Source: Planctomycetota bacterium
GTDB lineage: Bacteria > Planctomycetota > Phycisphaerae > Tepidisphaerales > Tepidisphaeraceae
DNA: 9,336 nucleotides
Reading direction: 5' to 3'
NCBI GenBank assembly: GCA_023417885.1
Contig: JAEZED010000210.1
Span: 1-9,336, forward strand
The notes below the pieces were generated by a model. That model made no database searches, had not been told where the DNA came from, and saw only the letters and a program-made list of their open reading frames with translations. The position numbers and the translations under genes were made by a program. Below are positions 1-5,817 of the stretch, piece after piece. Within the stretch, counting starts at the first letter, position 1, and each line of letters starts with the position of its first letter.

Positions 1-278
1 CGTCGGCGCGCCTCTCCCTGCGCGGCTCTGCGCAGAGCGTGCGGGCGACGCCAGGCCCGACGACACGGCCGGCCGGCCTTCCCGGGGCCGACGCGATGCT
101 GTTGCTGGTGGAGCGCCCGGTCATCGAGCACCAGGCGATCGACACGCGCCTCCGCGTTCCCGTGAACGCGTGGGTGCTCGTCGGCACCGTCGGCACGACG
201 GAAGCGCGCGAGGGTGAGCGCGCCCGCCCGCTCTACCTGCTCGTCCGCGTCGACGCCGATGTCGAGGCGGCGGAGTAA
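1..278 (+). CDS. C-terminal end of an unrecognised protein (5' end outside window)
   Basis: The frame is open from the window edge (first full codon at 3) to the TAA at 276-278, giving about 91 visible residues. Almost every codon ends in G or C (for example the stretch from 96 onward), which is the signature of coding DNA in this genome and is not matched by the opposite-strand frames here. A GTG at 39 and an ATG at 96 exist, but neither has a clear Shine-Dalgarno, so I read the gene as entering from outside. The visible protein has a Pro/Thr/Arg-rich linker (TTRPAGLPG), then a hydrophobic, beta-prone segment (MLLLVERPVIEH, then RVPVNAWVLVGTVGT) and a final LYLLVRVDADVEAAE. The 'VP-n-n-WVLVGTVG ... 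LLVRV' pattern faintly recalls the C-terminal beta domain of secretin-like proteins. That is only a resemblance, and no function is assigned. The gene converges on the copper cluster and ends 20 bases before a strong hairpin. Confidence 0.55.
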   Translation, partial: SARLSLRGSAQSVRATPGPTTRPAGLPGADAMLLLVERPVIEHQAIDTRLRVPVNAWVLVGTVGTTEAREGERARPLYLLVRVDADVEAAE

Positions 279-297
279 GGGCAAAGGCGAGCCCGAT

Positions 298-340
298 GCG
301 GCTCACGTTGCGGCGCTTCAGGCACCGCGACGTGAGCCGC
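298..340. terminator. Strong hairpin between convergent genes, probable bidirectional terminator
   Basis: A perfect 11-bp inverted repeat has arms GCGGCTCACGT (298-308) and ACGTGAGCCGC (330-340). It is extended inward by a G-T wobble and four further G-C pairs (310-313 with 325-328). It sits exactly between the stop of the plus-strand gene (278) and the stop of the minus-strand HMA gene (342). The T-tract is poor: TTTA follows on the plus strand and none on the minus strand. It may therefore act by stem strength or Rho, or as an mRNA 3'-end stabiliser. Confidence 0.7.
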
Positions 341-341
341 T

Positions 342-566
342 TTACGACGATGCTTCGCCTGCCGCACCCTTCGGCGGATACCCCGCCGCCGCGAGGGCGT
401 CGGTGATCGCCTTCGGTGTCGCCTTCCCCGGGTCGTAGGCGAGATCGGCGGAGCCGATGGCGACATTGCGGATCTCGACGCCCGGCACCTGCTCCAGCGC
501 CTTGCGCACGTTGGCCACGCAGCGGTCGCAGCCCATGCCGGTCAGTTCGAGTTTCAGGGTTTCCAT
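342..566 (-). CDS. HMA-domain copper chaperone, CopZ-like
   Basis: This 74-aa protein is one heavy-metal-associated (HMA) domain. The metal loop GMGCDRC lies near the N-terminus (Cys13 and Cys16, after Met11), followed by the usual helix (VRKALEQVPGVE), a strand with V-A-I-G-S-A-D-L-A-Y, and a C-terminal helix ending AAAGY. Size and order fit free-standing CopZ/Atx1-type chaperones, which hold Cu(I) between the two cysteines and pass it to transporters or sensors. There is no signal peptide, so it should be cytoplasmic. I chose the ATG at 566 because AGGAGA sits six bases upstream of it. An in-frame ATG at 590 overlaps the TGA of the oxidase gene and would add eight residues (MADMRRSP) that are outside the domain. 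It is the last gene of the copper cluster, 23 bases after the oxidase, and is followed at once by the 298-340 hairpin. A mercury-binding MerP-like role is less likely, given the company and the lack of an export signal. Confidence 0.9.
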   Translation of the reverse strand: METLKLELTGMGCDRCVANVRKALEQVPGVEIRNVAIGSADLAYDPGKATPKAITDALAAAGYPPKGAAGEASS

Positions 567-589
567 TGGCGATCTCCTCATGTCAGCCA

Positions 590-2215
590 TCACTCGCCCC
601 GCTTCTCGAGGCGCATGCCGCACTTCGGGCAGCGGGCGGCCGGATCCGTTGACGTTACGTCCGGGTGCATCGGGCAGACGTAGACGACCGCCGGATGCGT
701 CGCGGGTGCGTGCGCGCCGTCATGATGCGTCGGGCCTCCGGCGGCGTCCAGCGGCGGGGCTTGGGGCGGATTGGGGTGAAGGTTTGCCGGGCGCGTCGGC
801 GCGGTCGTGCCGTCGGCGGCGATGCCGTTGGCGGCGAGCGCTTCGGGCGTCGCGGGAAGGGCCTGCTCCCCCGGCTTGTCCTGGTACCAGCCGGGGTCGA
901 CGTCGTAGCCGTGCGGCAACTGCTCACGCACCTTCAGGATGGTGAACATGCCCCCCATGGTGATGTAGTCGTATGGCCCGCGCGAGCCCTGCATCGGCAC
1001 GCTGTTCGGGGGCATCGTCATCCCCATGTCGCCCATGTCGCCCATGCCGTGCTGCCCCATCGTCATGTATCCCGGCAGCAGCGGGCGGACGCGGCGGTCG
1101 AAGTCGCCCGGCTCCATGCCGATCATGTTGGGCATGTCGTGACCCATCTGGTTCATGACGTGGTGCGTCATGTGGCAGTGCATCGCCCAGTCGCCTGGGT
1201 TGTCCGCCACGAACTCGACCGTACGCGTCGCGCCGACAGGCACGAGCACCGTCGTCTCCGGCCACTGCCCGGCGTCGGGGATGCGCCCGCCGTCGGTCTC
1301 GGTCACCTTGAAGTAGTAGCCGTGCAGGTGGATCGGGTGGTGATCCATCGCCGAGAGGTTCCCCAGGCGGATGCGCACGCGATCGCCCTGCTTCGCGATG
1401 AGCGGCGCGGTGCCGGGGAAGGCGCGGCCGTTGATCGTCAGGACGTTGAAGTCGGTCATCTCGTTCGGGTCGGGCCGGCGCGTGCCCGGCTCGATCGCCC
1501 ACTCGTGGAGCATGAGGGCGAAGTCGCGCTCAGGGCGATCCTCCGGCGGCGTGCCGCGCGGGTGGATGACGAACATGCCAACCATCCCCATGCCCATCTG
1601 GGTCATCTCGTCATGATGCGAGTGGTACATGTACGTGCCGTGTTGCCTCAGCGTGAACTCGTACATGAACGTCTCCCCCTGCCGGATCGAGCGCTGCGAG
1701 AGGCCGCCCACCCCGTCCATGCCGTTGGGCAGGAGGATCCCGTGCCAGTGAACCGTCGTCGGCGCCGCAAGGCGGTTGGTGACGAAGATGCGCACGCGAT
1801 CCCCCTCCACCGCCTCGATCACCGGGCCGTGCACGCTGCCGTTGTAGCCCCAGCAGTGCGCGTAGAGCCCCTCGAACCCCTCGTGCGGCGGGACGAACTC
1901 GTGATCCGGCACCTCCTCCGCCACGAGGTGAAAGACCTTCACGCCATCCACGACGCGGTACGGCAGCGTCCAGCCGTTGGGGACGATGACGGGCGTGTAG
2001 TCGCGTCCCGGCTCGCCCGGCGGGAGCGGATCCTGCGGGTGCGGGTCGTTGCCGCGGAGGACGTTGTCATCCTCGAAGTCGAAGTTCTCGTCGCGCGGGC
2101 GCGTGGTGGGCTGCGTCTGCCCCGCGCCCATGAGCGCCGAGGCGCCGATGGCGGCGGCGCCGGTGGAGATGACGCGGCGGCGCGTGAGGAGACGGTTGGA
2201 TAGCTTGTGGTTCAT
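590..2215 (-). CDS. Tat-exported two-domain multicopper oxidase with C-terminal heavy-metal-binding domain
   Basis: This 541-aa protein begins with a twin-arginine signal (TRRRVIS at 11-17, then a hydrophobic Ala/Gly stretch to about 32), so it should be exported folded to the periplasm. Copper ligands are all visible: HWHG 156-159, HSH 198-200, HPIHLHG 293-299 and HCH 346-348, with His352 and axial Met357 completing a type-1 site. The first HxH has Ser, not Cys, so there is a single type-1 copper, in the second cupredoxin domain. Only about 95 residues separate HSH from HPIHLHG, too few for a middle domain, so this is a two-domain oxidase. A Met/His-rich segment (about 353-409, MGDMGDMGM) suggests cuprous-ion binding. 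After a Pro/Ala/His linker comes a heavy-metal-binding domain (YVCPMHP 512-518, C529-P-K-C532-G-M). Likely role: oxidation of Cu(I) with O2. GGAGG lies ten bases upstream of the ATG, inside the end of the TolC-type gene, and only three bases separate the two genes. PcoA/CopA, CueO and laccase-like are alternative labels. Confidence 0.93.
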   Translation of the reverse strand: MNHKLSNRLLTRRRVISTGAAAIGASALMGAGQTQPTTRPRDENFDFEDDNVLRGNDPHPQDPLPPGEPGRDYTPVIVPNGWTLPYRVVDGVKVFHLVAEEVPDHEFVPPHEGFEGLYAHCWGYNGSVHGPVIEAVEGDRVRIFVTNRLAAPTTVHWHGILLPNGMDGVGGLSQRSIRQGETFMYEFTLRQHGTYMYHSHHDEMTQMGMGMVGMFVIHPRGTPPEDRPERDFALMLHEWAIEPGTRRPDPNEMTDFNVLTINGRAFPGTAPLIAKQGDRVRIRLGNLSAMDHHPIHLHGYYFKVTETDGGRIPDAGQWPETTVLVPVGATRTVEFVADNPGDWAMHCHMTHHVMNQMGHDMPNMIGMEPGDFDRRVRPLLPGYMTMGQHGMGDMGDMGMTMPPNSVPMQGSRGPYDYITMGGMFTILKVREQLPHGYDVDPGWYQDKPGEQALPATPEALAANGIAADGTTAPTRPANLHPNPPQAPPLDAAGGPTHHDGAHAPATHPAVVYVCPMHPDVTSTDPAARCPKCGMRLEKRGE

Positions 2216-2218
2216 GGT

Positions 2219-3646
2219 TCAATGACCTCCCTCTCCGCGCGCGGCGCCGGTGTGCCCCGCGGCGGAAGCGTCGCCGCCGCCTGTCGGGGCGAAGCCCGGG
2301 AGGCGGCCGCTGGTGATCTGCTCGAGTCCGTTGCGCGCGATCCAGTAGTCGCGCAGGGCGTTGATGTAGGCCACGCCGGCCTCGATCTCCGCCTGTCGCG
2401 CCGCCAGGAGCTGGAACGCTCCCACCTGCATCGCGTTGTACTGAAGCTGCGTGCGCTGCGTGATCTCGCTGCGCAGCGGGATGATGACCTGCCTGTGATA
2501 CTCCGCCATCGCCCGGGCTGCGAGCAGGCGGTTGCGCGACTGGCGCGCCGCCGACCGCACGCGCACCGCCGTCGCGACGTAGCGCCGGCGCGCGGCGGCG
2601 AGTTCGCTCCGGGCCGCCGCGGTGCGGGCCTGGCCCTGGTCGAAGAGGGGAATCGGCAGCTCCAGCACCGGGCCGGCGGCCCAGTCCTCGCCCGATTCCT
2701 TCTCCGCCGAAACGCCCGCCTCCAGCTCCGGCAGCAGGCCGAAGGAGCGCTCGATGCCCAGCCGGCGGGCGGCGGCGCTCACGTCGCTGCGCGCCGCGGC
2801 GAGGTCGAGGCTTGCGAGAATGGCGCGGCGCTCGATGTCGTCCAGGTCCTCGGGCGCGTCGTCCGGCAGATCCGGGAGGCGCTCGGGGAGGATCCACTCG
2901 ACATCCTCGCCCCACAGGCCCATCAGCACGTTCAGCCGCTCGCGCCCGTCGAGGACACTCGTCTCGGCGCGCGCCAGGTCCACCTTCGACTGCTCGTACA
3001 GCGCCCGCTCCTGCGCCAGCTCCAGGTCGGTGATGTTTCCCGCGGCGTGGAGGCGGCGGGCGAAGTCGTAGGACGCCTCCGCCGCCTCGGTCACGGTGCG
3101 GCGCAGCTCCAGCGTCTGCTCGGCGGCCTGCTGCGTGTAGAACGCCTCCCTCACGTCGCCTGCAAGATCGACGACCGCGCCGGTCACGCGCAGCTTCGCC
3201 GCCTCGAGGGCGTCCTCGGCGATGCGCCGGCGCAGGGGAACCTGGAAGATGTGCAGGAAGTCGGCGATCACACCCCCCTCGAATGCCGCGTCGCCGTCGT
3301 GGAACTTCACTTCGGCCTCGAAGATCGGGTTGGCCAGCAGCCCCGCCTGCACGAGCTCGGCCTGGGCGACGCCGAGCTCCTCGTAGGTCGCCTGGAGCTC
3401 CGGGTTGTTCAGCAGCGCCACCTGCACGGCGGCGTCGGCGTCGAGCTCGCCCTGGAGCAGCTCGCGCACCGCCTCCATGGCGGCGCGGTCGTCGTCGCTG
3501 TTGCGGTTCCACACGACGCGCTGGCCGATGCGCTCGTCCACGCTGGCGCGCACGTCGGCGAAGCCGGCGTCGCGCGGCGCCGTGGCGCATCCCGTCGCGA
3601 GCAGGGCGCCCGACAGCAGGCCGGTGCGGAGAAGGAGGAAGCTCAT
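2219..3646 (-). CDS. TolC/CusC-family outer-membrane efflux lipoprotein
   Basis: The protein is 475 aa, a normal length for the TolC/OEP family. The N-terminus is a lipoprotein signal (hydrophobic to residue 19, ATGC with Cys20 as the lipidation site), typical of CusC/OprM-type members. It has two internally homologous OEP halves, about 65-245 and 275-445. Each holds long Ala/Glu/Arg/Gln-rich helices (for example NNPELQATYEELGVAQAELV at 80-99 and LLAARQAEIEAGVAYINAL at 413-431), and the second carries the strand-turn PIPLFDQGQAR. These helices would form the trimeric periplasmic tunnel. The C-terminal tail is Gly/His/Ala-rich. The ATG is preceded by GGAGG seven bases upstream and overlaps the TGA of the lipoprotein gene by four bases (ATGA), indicating translational coupling. 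The context makes it a metal-efflux outer-membrane channel, but no RND permease or membrane-fusion partner lies in the cluster, so the pump it serves must be elsewhere. In-frame codons upstream to 4057 are ignored because they overlap the lipoprotein gene. Confidence 0.93.
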   Translation of the reverse strand: MSFLLLRTGLLSGALLATGCATAPRDAGFADVRASVDERIGQRVVWNRNSDDDRAAMEAVRELLQGELDADAAVQVALLNNPELQATYEELGVAQAELVQAGLLANPIFEAEVKFHDGDAAFEGGVIADFLHIFQVPLRRRIAEDALEAAKLRVTGAVVDLAGDVREAFYTQQAAEQTLELRRTVTEAAEASYDFARRLHAAGNITDLELAQERALYEQSKVDLARAETSVLDGRERLNVLMGLWGEDVEWILPERLPDLPDDAPEDLDDIERRAILASLDLAAARSDVSAAARRLGIERSFGLLPELEAGVSAEKESGEDWAAGPVLELPIPLFDQGQARTAAARSELAAARRRYVATAVRVRSAARQSRNRLLAARAMAEYHRQVIIPLRSEITQRTQLQYNAMQVGAFQLLAARQAEIEAGVAYINALRDYWIARNGLEQITSGRLPGFAPTGGGDASAAGHTGAARGEGGH

Positions 3647-3999
3647 GGCATCTCCTCCCGCGGCACCAGCCGCATGCCGCACTTGCCGCAGCGCGCCTCG
3701 GGGTCGTCCGAAGTCACCTCCGGGTGCATCGGGCAGACATATCGCCCATCCGTCGCCGGCTCGGCGGGACGCGTCGAGCGCTCCGGATGCTCGTGCCCCG
3801 GCATCGTCGTCGCGCCGCCGGAAGGTGGAGCCCCGGTGATCGCCAGCGTTTGCGATGGCGGCTCGGCGGGCGCTGCGGGGGCGTCGGGGTGGGCGGGGTG
3901 ATCGGTCTCGACGGCCAGCGGCACGGTGCGGGCGCAGCCCGGCATCCCGAGCCCGGCGGCGGCGACGATCGTCGCGGCCACGATGGTGATCCTTCTCAT
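3643..3999 (-). CDS. Small lipoprotein with heavy-metal-binding domain (HMBD)
   Basis: This 118-aa protein starts with a lipoprotein-type signal (MRRITIVAATIVAAAGLG, then MPGC with Cys22 the likely lipidated residue). The middle is disordered and rich in Pro, Ala and His (DHPAHPDAP, MPGHEHPE). The end is a heavy-metal-binding domain of the kind found in CusB-type and copper-ATPase proteins: YVCPMHPEVTS (87-97), then C104-G-K-C107-G-M-R-L. Cys and His of these motifs are presumed ligands. Expected location is the periplasmic face of a membrane, as a copper/silver-binding or delivery protein. The ATG has GAGGA five bases upstream. Its TGA overlaps the start of the TolC-type gene. The domain is nearly the same as the C-terminus of the multicopper oxidase two genes downstream (22-23 of 31 positions identical by eye). 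A stand-alone HMBD lipoprotein could replace the metal-loading role of the missing CusB N-terminus; this is inference. Confidence 0.85.
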   Translation of the reverse strand: MRRITIVAATIVAAAGLGMPGCARTVPLAVETDHPAHPDAPAAPAEPPSQTLAITGAPPSGGATTMPGHEHPERSTRPAEPATDGRYVCPMHPEVTSDDPEARCGKCGMRLVPREEMP

Positions 4000-4029
4000 G
4001 ATGTTCCTCGTTCGCGCAAGGCGTGTCAT

Positions 4030-4048
4030 GCCGCGCATCGGGCGCGGC
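4030..4048 (-). promoter_or_regulatory. GC hairpin in the leader of the HMBD lipoprotein gene
   Basis: A perfect 7-bp inverted repeat, GCCGCGC (4030-4036) and GCGCGGC (4042-4048), with a five-base loop lies in the 97-base gap between the small Cys/His protein gene and the lipoprotein gene, 31-49 bases before the lipoprotein ATG. It could be an mRNA processing or attenuation structure that sets relative expression within the operon. In DNA this GC-rich, short stems arise easily by chance, and there is no T-tract. Confidence 0.3.
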
Positions 4049-4096
4049 GGACGGCACCGTCGCGGCGCAGCCGTGACGGGATCAGCGAACGAAACA

Positions 4097-4525
4097 TCAA
4101 TGCCTGAAAGCGCACGCCAGCGCCAGCAGCGTGCGCGAAGCGCCGGGCGGGGGAAGCCAGTCATGATCCACGCGCACGACGCGCCGCGTCGGGAACTGGT
4201 CGAGCGGCGCGGACAGCGCGGGGAAGAGAACGGGCGCGGGCCCGGCGGCGGGGAGGGTGATCTTCGCCCCGACGGCGGTCGCGGACAGGGCATCGTTGCA
4301 ATGCCCGCAGGGGCCGTGCTCCTCGTGCCCCGGCACGCGCGGCCGATCGGCGGACTCGTCCGAGGCCGGCGCGTGGCAATGCGCCGCCTCCCCCGCCTCC
4401 CCCGCTTCGCCTGCCACCGCCATTCCATCCTCGGTGCGGGCCTGTTGAACGGGGCTCGCGCAGGCGCAGAGGGTGCTCGCCAGGGAGAAGGCGATCACGA
4501 GGAGGATGGAGCAGAATCCCCGCAT
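4097..4525 (-). CDS. Small secreted Cys/His-rich protein, CopL/DUF2946-like
   Basis: This 142-aa protein opens with a clear secretion signal (MRGFCSILLVIAFSLASTLCACA). Cleavage after Ala23 is plausible, and L-C-A-C could also be read as an imperfect lipobox. Then comes a GEAGEAGEA run and a metal-ligand cluster: HCH (49-51), H67, H70, C73-G-H-C76. The C-terminal half is ordinary, with VVRVDHDWLPPP. A short signal-bearing protein with an H/C patch and a 'CGHC' motif, placed first in a copper operon, resembles the CopL leader proteins of copAB operons and DUF2946-type proteins. I cannot align it, so the label is tentative. It probably binds copper in the periplasm. The ATG at 4525 begins the signal peptide; the in-frame ATG at 4645 would run into the preceding gene. 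No Shine-Dalgarno precedes 4525, and a candidate promoter ends only about 12 bases away, so the mRNA may be nearly leaderless. The gene is first in the cluster, 97 bases before the lipoprotein gene. Confidence 0.75.
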   Translation of the reverse strand: MRGFCSILLVIAFSLASTLCACASPVQQARTEDGMAVAGEAGEAGEAAHCHAPASDESADRPRVPGHEEHGPCGHCNDALSATAVGAKITLPAAGPAPVLFPALSAPLDQFPTRRVVRVDHDWLPPPGASRTLLALACAFRH

Positions 4526-4536
4526 GGCGCACCGAT

Positions 4537-4564
4537 ACTCTAAGCGCGCCACCCTGCGGATCAA
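4537..4564 (-). promoter_or_regulatory. Candidate promoter of the copper operon
   Basis: On the minus strand a -35-like TTGATC (4564-4559) and a -10-like TAGAGT (4542-4537) are 16 bases apart. Each matches four of six consensus bases for the housekeeping sigma factor. Transcription would start near 4530, about five bases before the ATG at 4525, which fits the lack of a ribosome binding site there. Promoter consensus in this lineage is poorly constrained, so this is only a candidate. Confidence 0.3.
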
Positions 4565-4571
4565 TCGGGGG

Positions 4572-4599
4572 TCAGCCGCGGCAGGCGCGCTGCGGCTGA
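4572..4599 (-). terminator. Hairpin after the 130-aa gene
   Basis: A perfect 8-bp inverted repeat, TCAGCCGC (4572-4579) and GCGGCTGA (4592-4599), with a 12-base loop starts seven bases after the TGA (4608-4606) of the 130-aa gene. It could end that gene's transcript before the copper operon. No T-tract follows, and it could equally be an operator dyad upstream of the candidate copper promoter. Confidence 0.4.
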
Positions 4600-4608
4600 T
4601 CGCGATCA
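4597..4608. promoter_or_regulatory. 12-bp perfect palindrome, possible operator upstream of the copper operon
   Basis: TGATCGCGATCA is a perfect palindrome overlapping the stop codon of the 130-aa gene and one arm of the neighbouring hairpin. It lies about 33 bases upstream of the candidate -35 element of the copper operon. Dyads of this size suit a dimeric repressor or activator. It does not match the MerR/CueR or CopY operator forms I know. Confidence 0.25.
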
Positions 4609-4998
4609 ATTGAACGGCAGGACCAGCCCCGTCACGCCCTGCCACGCGCCGCCTGTCTCTTCGGCGACGATTCCCGTGTTGTCCGGCGCGTTCAGGATCA
4701 CGTCGCCGGGCGGGAGTTCCTCCCCTTCTGCCACGAGGTCGAACCAGACGCTCATGCCATCGAAGCCGCGGTTGGCGGTCGTGCCGATGTAGCGCGACTG
4801 GTCGTACTGCCCGTCTTCGACCACGATGCGCGACGCGACGACGTCGTCGATGTTCACCGTGCGGTCGAACCGCAGCTCGACGAGGATGCCGGGCTCATAG
4901 ATCGCCGCGACGAGCGTCGGGCCCTCGGGTGCGGGCGCACGGCGACGGCGGAGCGGGCGGCGACGCTTCTGGTACTCGGGAATGATGGGGAGCAGCAT
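4606..4998 (-). CDS. Unrecognised 130-aa protein, basic N-terminus and beta-rich body
   Basis: The 130-aa protein starts MLLPIIPEYQKRRRP and carries a strongly basic stretch (QKRRRPLRRRRAP, residues 10-22). A beta-rich body follows, with alternating hydrophobic residues (ILVELRFDRTVNI, SRIVVEDGQY, GMSVWFDLVAEG) and an ending TGLVLPFN. 'LRFDRTVNIDD...IVVEDG' looks like a small Ig-like or FnIII-like fold of the kind used in surface or virion proteins. I recall similar short proteins in planctomycete genomes next to proteins like the 224-aa one upstream, but cannot name a family. There is no signal peptide. The ATG at 4998 is chosen because the in-frame extension to 5058 runs through repeat DNA; no Shine-Dalgarno is evident. 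It lies 144 bases downstream of the 224-aa gene in the same orientation. Codon third positions are G/C-rich like the surrounding genome, so it is not recently foreign. Confidence 0.7.
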   Translation of the reverse strand: MLLPIIPEYQKRRRPLRRRRAPAPEGPTLVAAIYEPGILVELRFDRTVNIDDVVASRIVVEDGQYDQSRYIGTTANRGFDGMSVWFDLVAEGEELPPGDVILNAPDNTGIVAEETGGAWQGVTGLVLPFN

Positions 4999-5020
4999 GG
5001 CGGGGAGTGAGGTGAGATGC

Positions 5021-5124
5021 GGACAAGGGGGCAAGCTGACACGTTGACCAGGCGACATGGTGACAAGGTGAGCGAAGCGCCGCGGTTGCCAGGGCGCCCC
5101 GGCTCACATTGTCCCCTTGTCACC
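5021..5124. repeat. Imperfect intergenic inverted repeat with degenerate 8-bp units
   Basis: The gap between the 130-aa and 224-aa genes is built of short related words. The left side (5021-5073) reads as loose 8-9-base units such as CAAGCTGAC, ACGTTGAC, ATGGTGAC, AAGGTGAG. The right side carries the complement. Paired arms are GGTGACAAG (5059-5067) with CTTGTCACC (5116-5124), and GTGAGC (5068-5073) with GCTCAC (5102-5107), with an eight-base bulge ATTGTCCC. The hairpin could be a transcript-stabilising element between two cotranscribed genes, or a dispersed palindromic repeat. Confidence 0.6.
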
Positions 5125-5142
5125 TTGTCGTCGGGTCGCTGG

Positions 5143-5817
5143 TCACGACGCGGCGGCGGCGGCGCCGTAGTTGATGAGGGCACTGGCGGGGCTCCCCGCC
5201 GGCCCGCTCTCGCAGCGCCGGTTGAAGTAGTGGGCGGTGATCCACACCTTCGTGCCGGGCGCCAGTTCGCTGTCGAAGGCGATGTCGAACGTCATACGCG
5301 CCACGTTCCCCTCCGACTTCCAGCCGTCCTTGATCGGGGGCGTTTCCCCCACGTAGCTGAACACGGCGGCTCCGGCAACGCCGGCGGGGCGACCGCGGCG
5401 CGTGCTGTCGGCCTCGTGCAGGCGGACGCGCACGGTGTGCCCGTTGACGGAGAGGATGTCGATGATCGGCGGGAAGGCGGGCGGGTTGATCCGCTGACGC
5501 TCGGAGGGCACCGTCAGACCCAGGTCGTTCCGCTGCGCATCGGTGGTTCCCGGATGCTTCTGCACGACGCCGGCGAGCTCGCGAAGGCTGGCGACAAGAT
5601 CATCGCGGGCCTCATCCTTGAGGATGCGGTTGGTCGTCGAGTTGTTGATCCTGTACGTGGCGTAGATGGTGGCAAACGCGGTGTGCCTGGCTGCATACTG
5701 CGTGGCCTGGGCCTCGGAGATTCCGACGGCTTCGAGAAGCGAAGCGATGCCGGTGTTGAACTGCTCGCTCTGGGCGAGCAGCGCTTCATCGCTTCTCGCG
5801 ACAAAGTCAGATGTCAT
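5143..5817 (-). CDS. Unrecognised 224-aa protein with helical N-half and FnIII-like C-half
   Basis: The 224-aa protein has a predicted helical N-terminal half (about 1-105: DEALLAQSEQFNTGIASLL, ISEAQATQYAARHTAFATIY, ILKDEARDDLVASLRELAGV, ending TDAQRNDLGLTV). A Pro-rich hinge (RINPPAFPPII) follows, and then a beta-rich half with PAGVAGAAVFSYVG (145-158) and APGTKVWITAHYFNRRCESGPAGSP (186-210). The order 'helical bundle - T-D-A-Q-R-x-D-L-G-L-T-V - P-rich hinge - G-V-A-G-A-x-V-F-S-Y-V-G - W-I-T-A-x-Y-F-N' matches a protein type I remember from planctomycete and related genomes, always annotated hypothetical. No function is known to me. The ATG at 5817 has GGAGG five bases upstream, which decides the start over the in-frame ATG at 5886. 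It is first of a probable pair with the 130-aa gene. No signal peptide, membrane segment or catalytic motif is visible. Confidence 0.8.
   Translation of the reverse strand: MTSDFVARSDEALLAQSEQFNTGIASLLEAVGISEAQATQYAARHTAFATIYATYRINNSTTNRILKDEARDDLVASLRELAGVVQKHPGTTDAQRNDLGLTVPSERQRINPPAFPPIIDILSVNGHTVRVRLHEADSTRRGRPAGVAGAAVFSYVGETPPIKDGWKSEGNVARMTFDIAFDSELAPGTKVWITAHYFNRRCESGPAGSPASALINYGAAAAAS

Noticed and set aside
665..2203. Long plus-strand open frame (512 codons) opposite the multicopper oxidase
   Set aside because: It is the shadow of a GC-rich gene: the product is His/Arg/Val-rich without domains, while the minus strand shows all copper ligands.
2207..3901. Long plus-strand open frame (564 codons) opposite the TolC-type and lipoprotein genes
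   Set aside because: Antisense shadow with Leu/Arg/Gln-rich low-complexity sequence; the minus strand carries recognisable OEP and HMBD proteins with good ribosome binding sites.
3647..4057. N-terminal extension of the TolC-type protein
   Set aside because: It would overlap the lipoprotein gene entirely; the ATG at 3646 starts a proper lipoprotein signal with a ribosome binding site.
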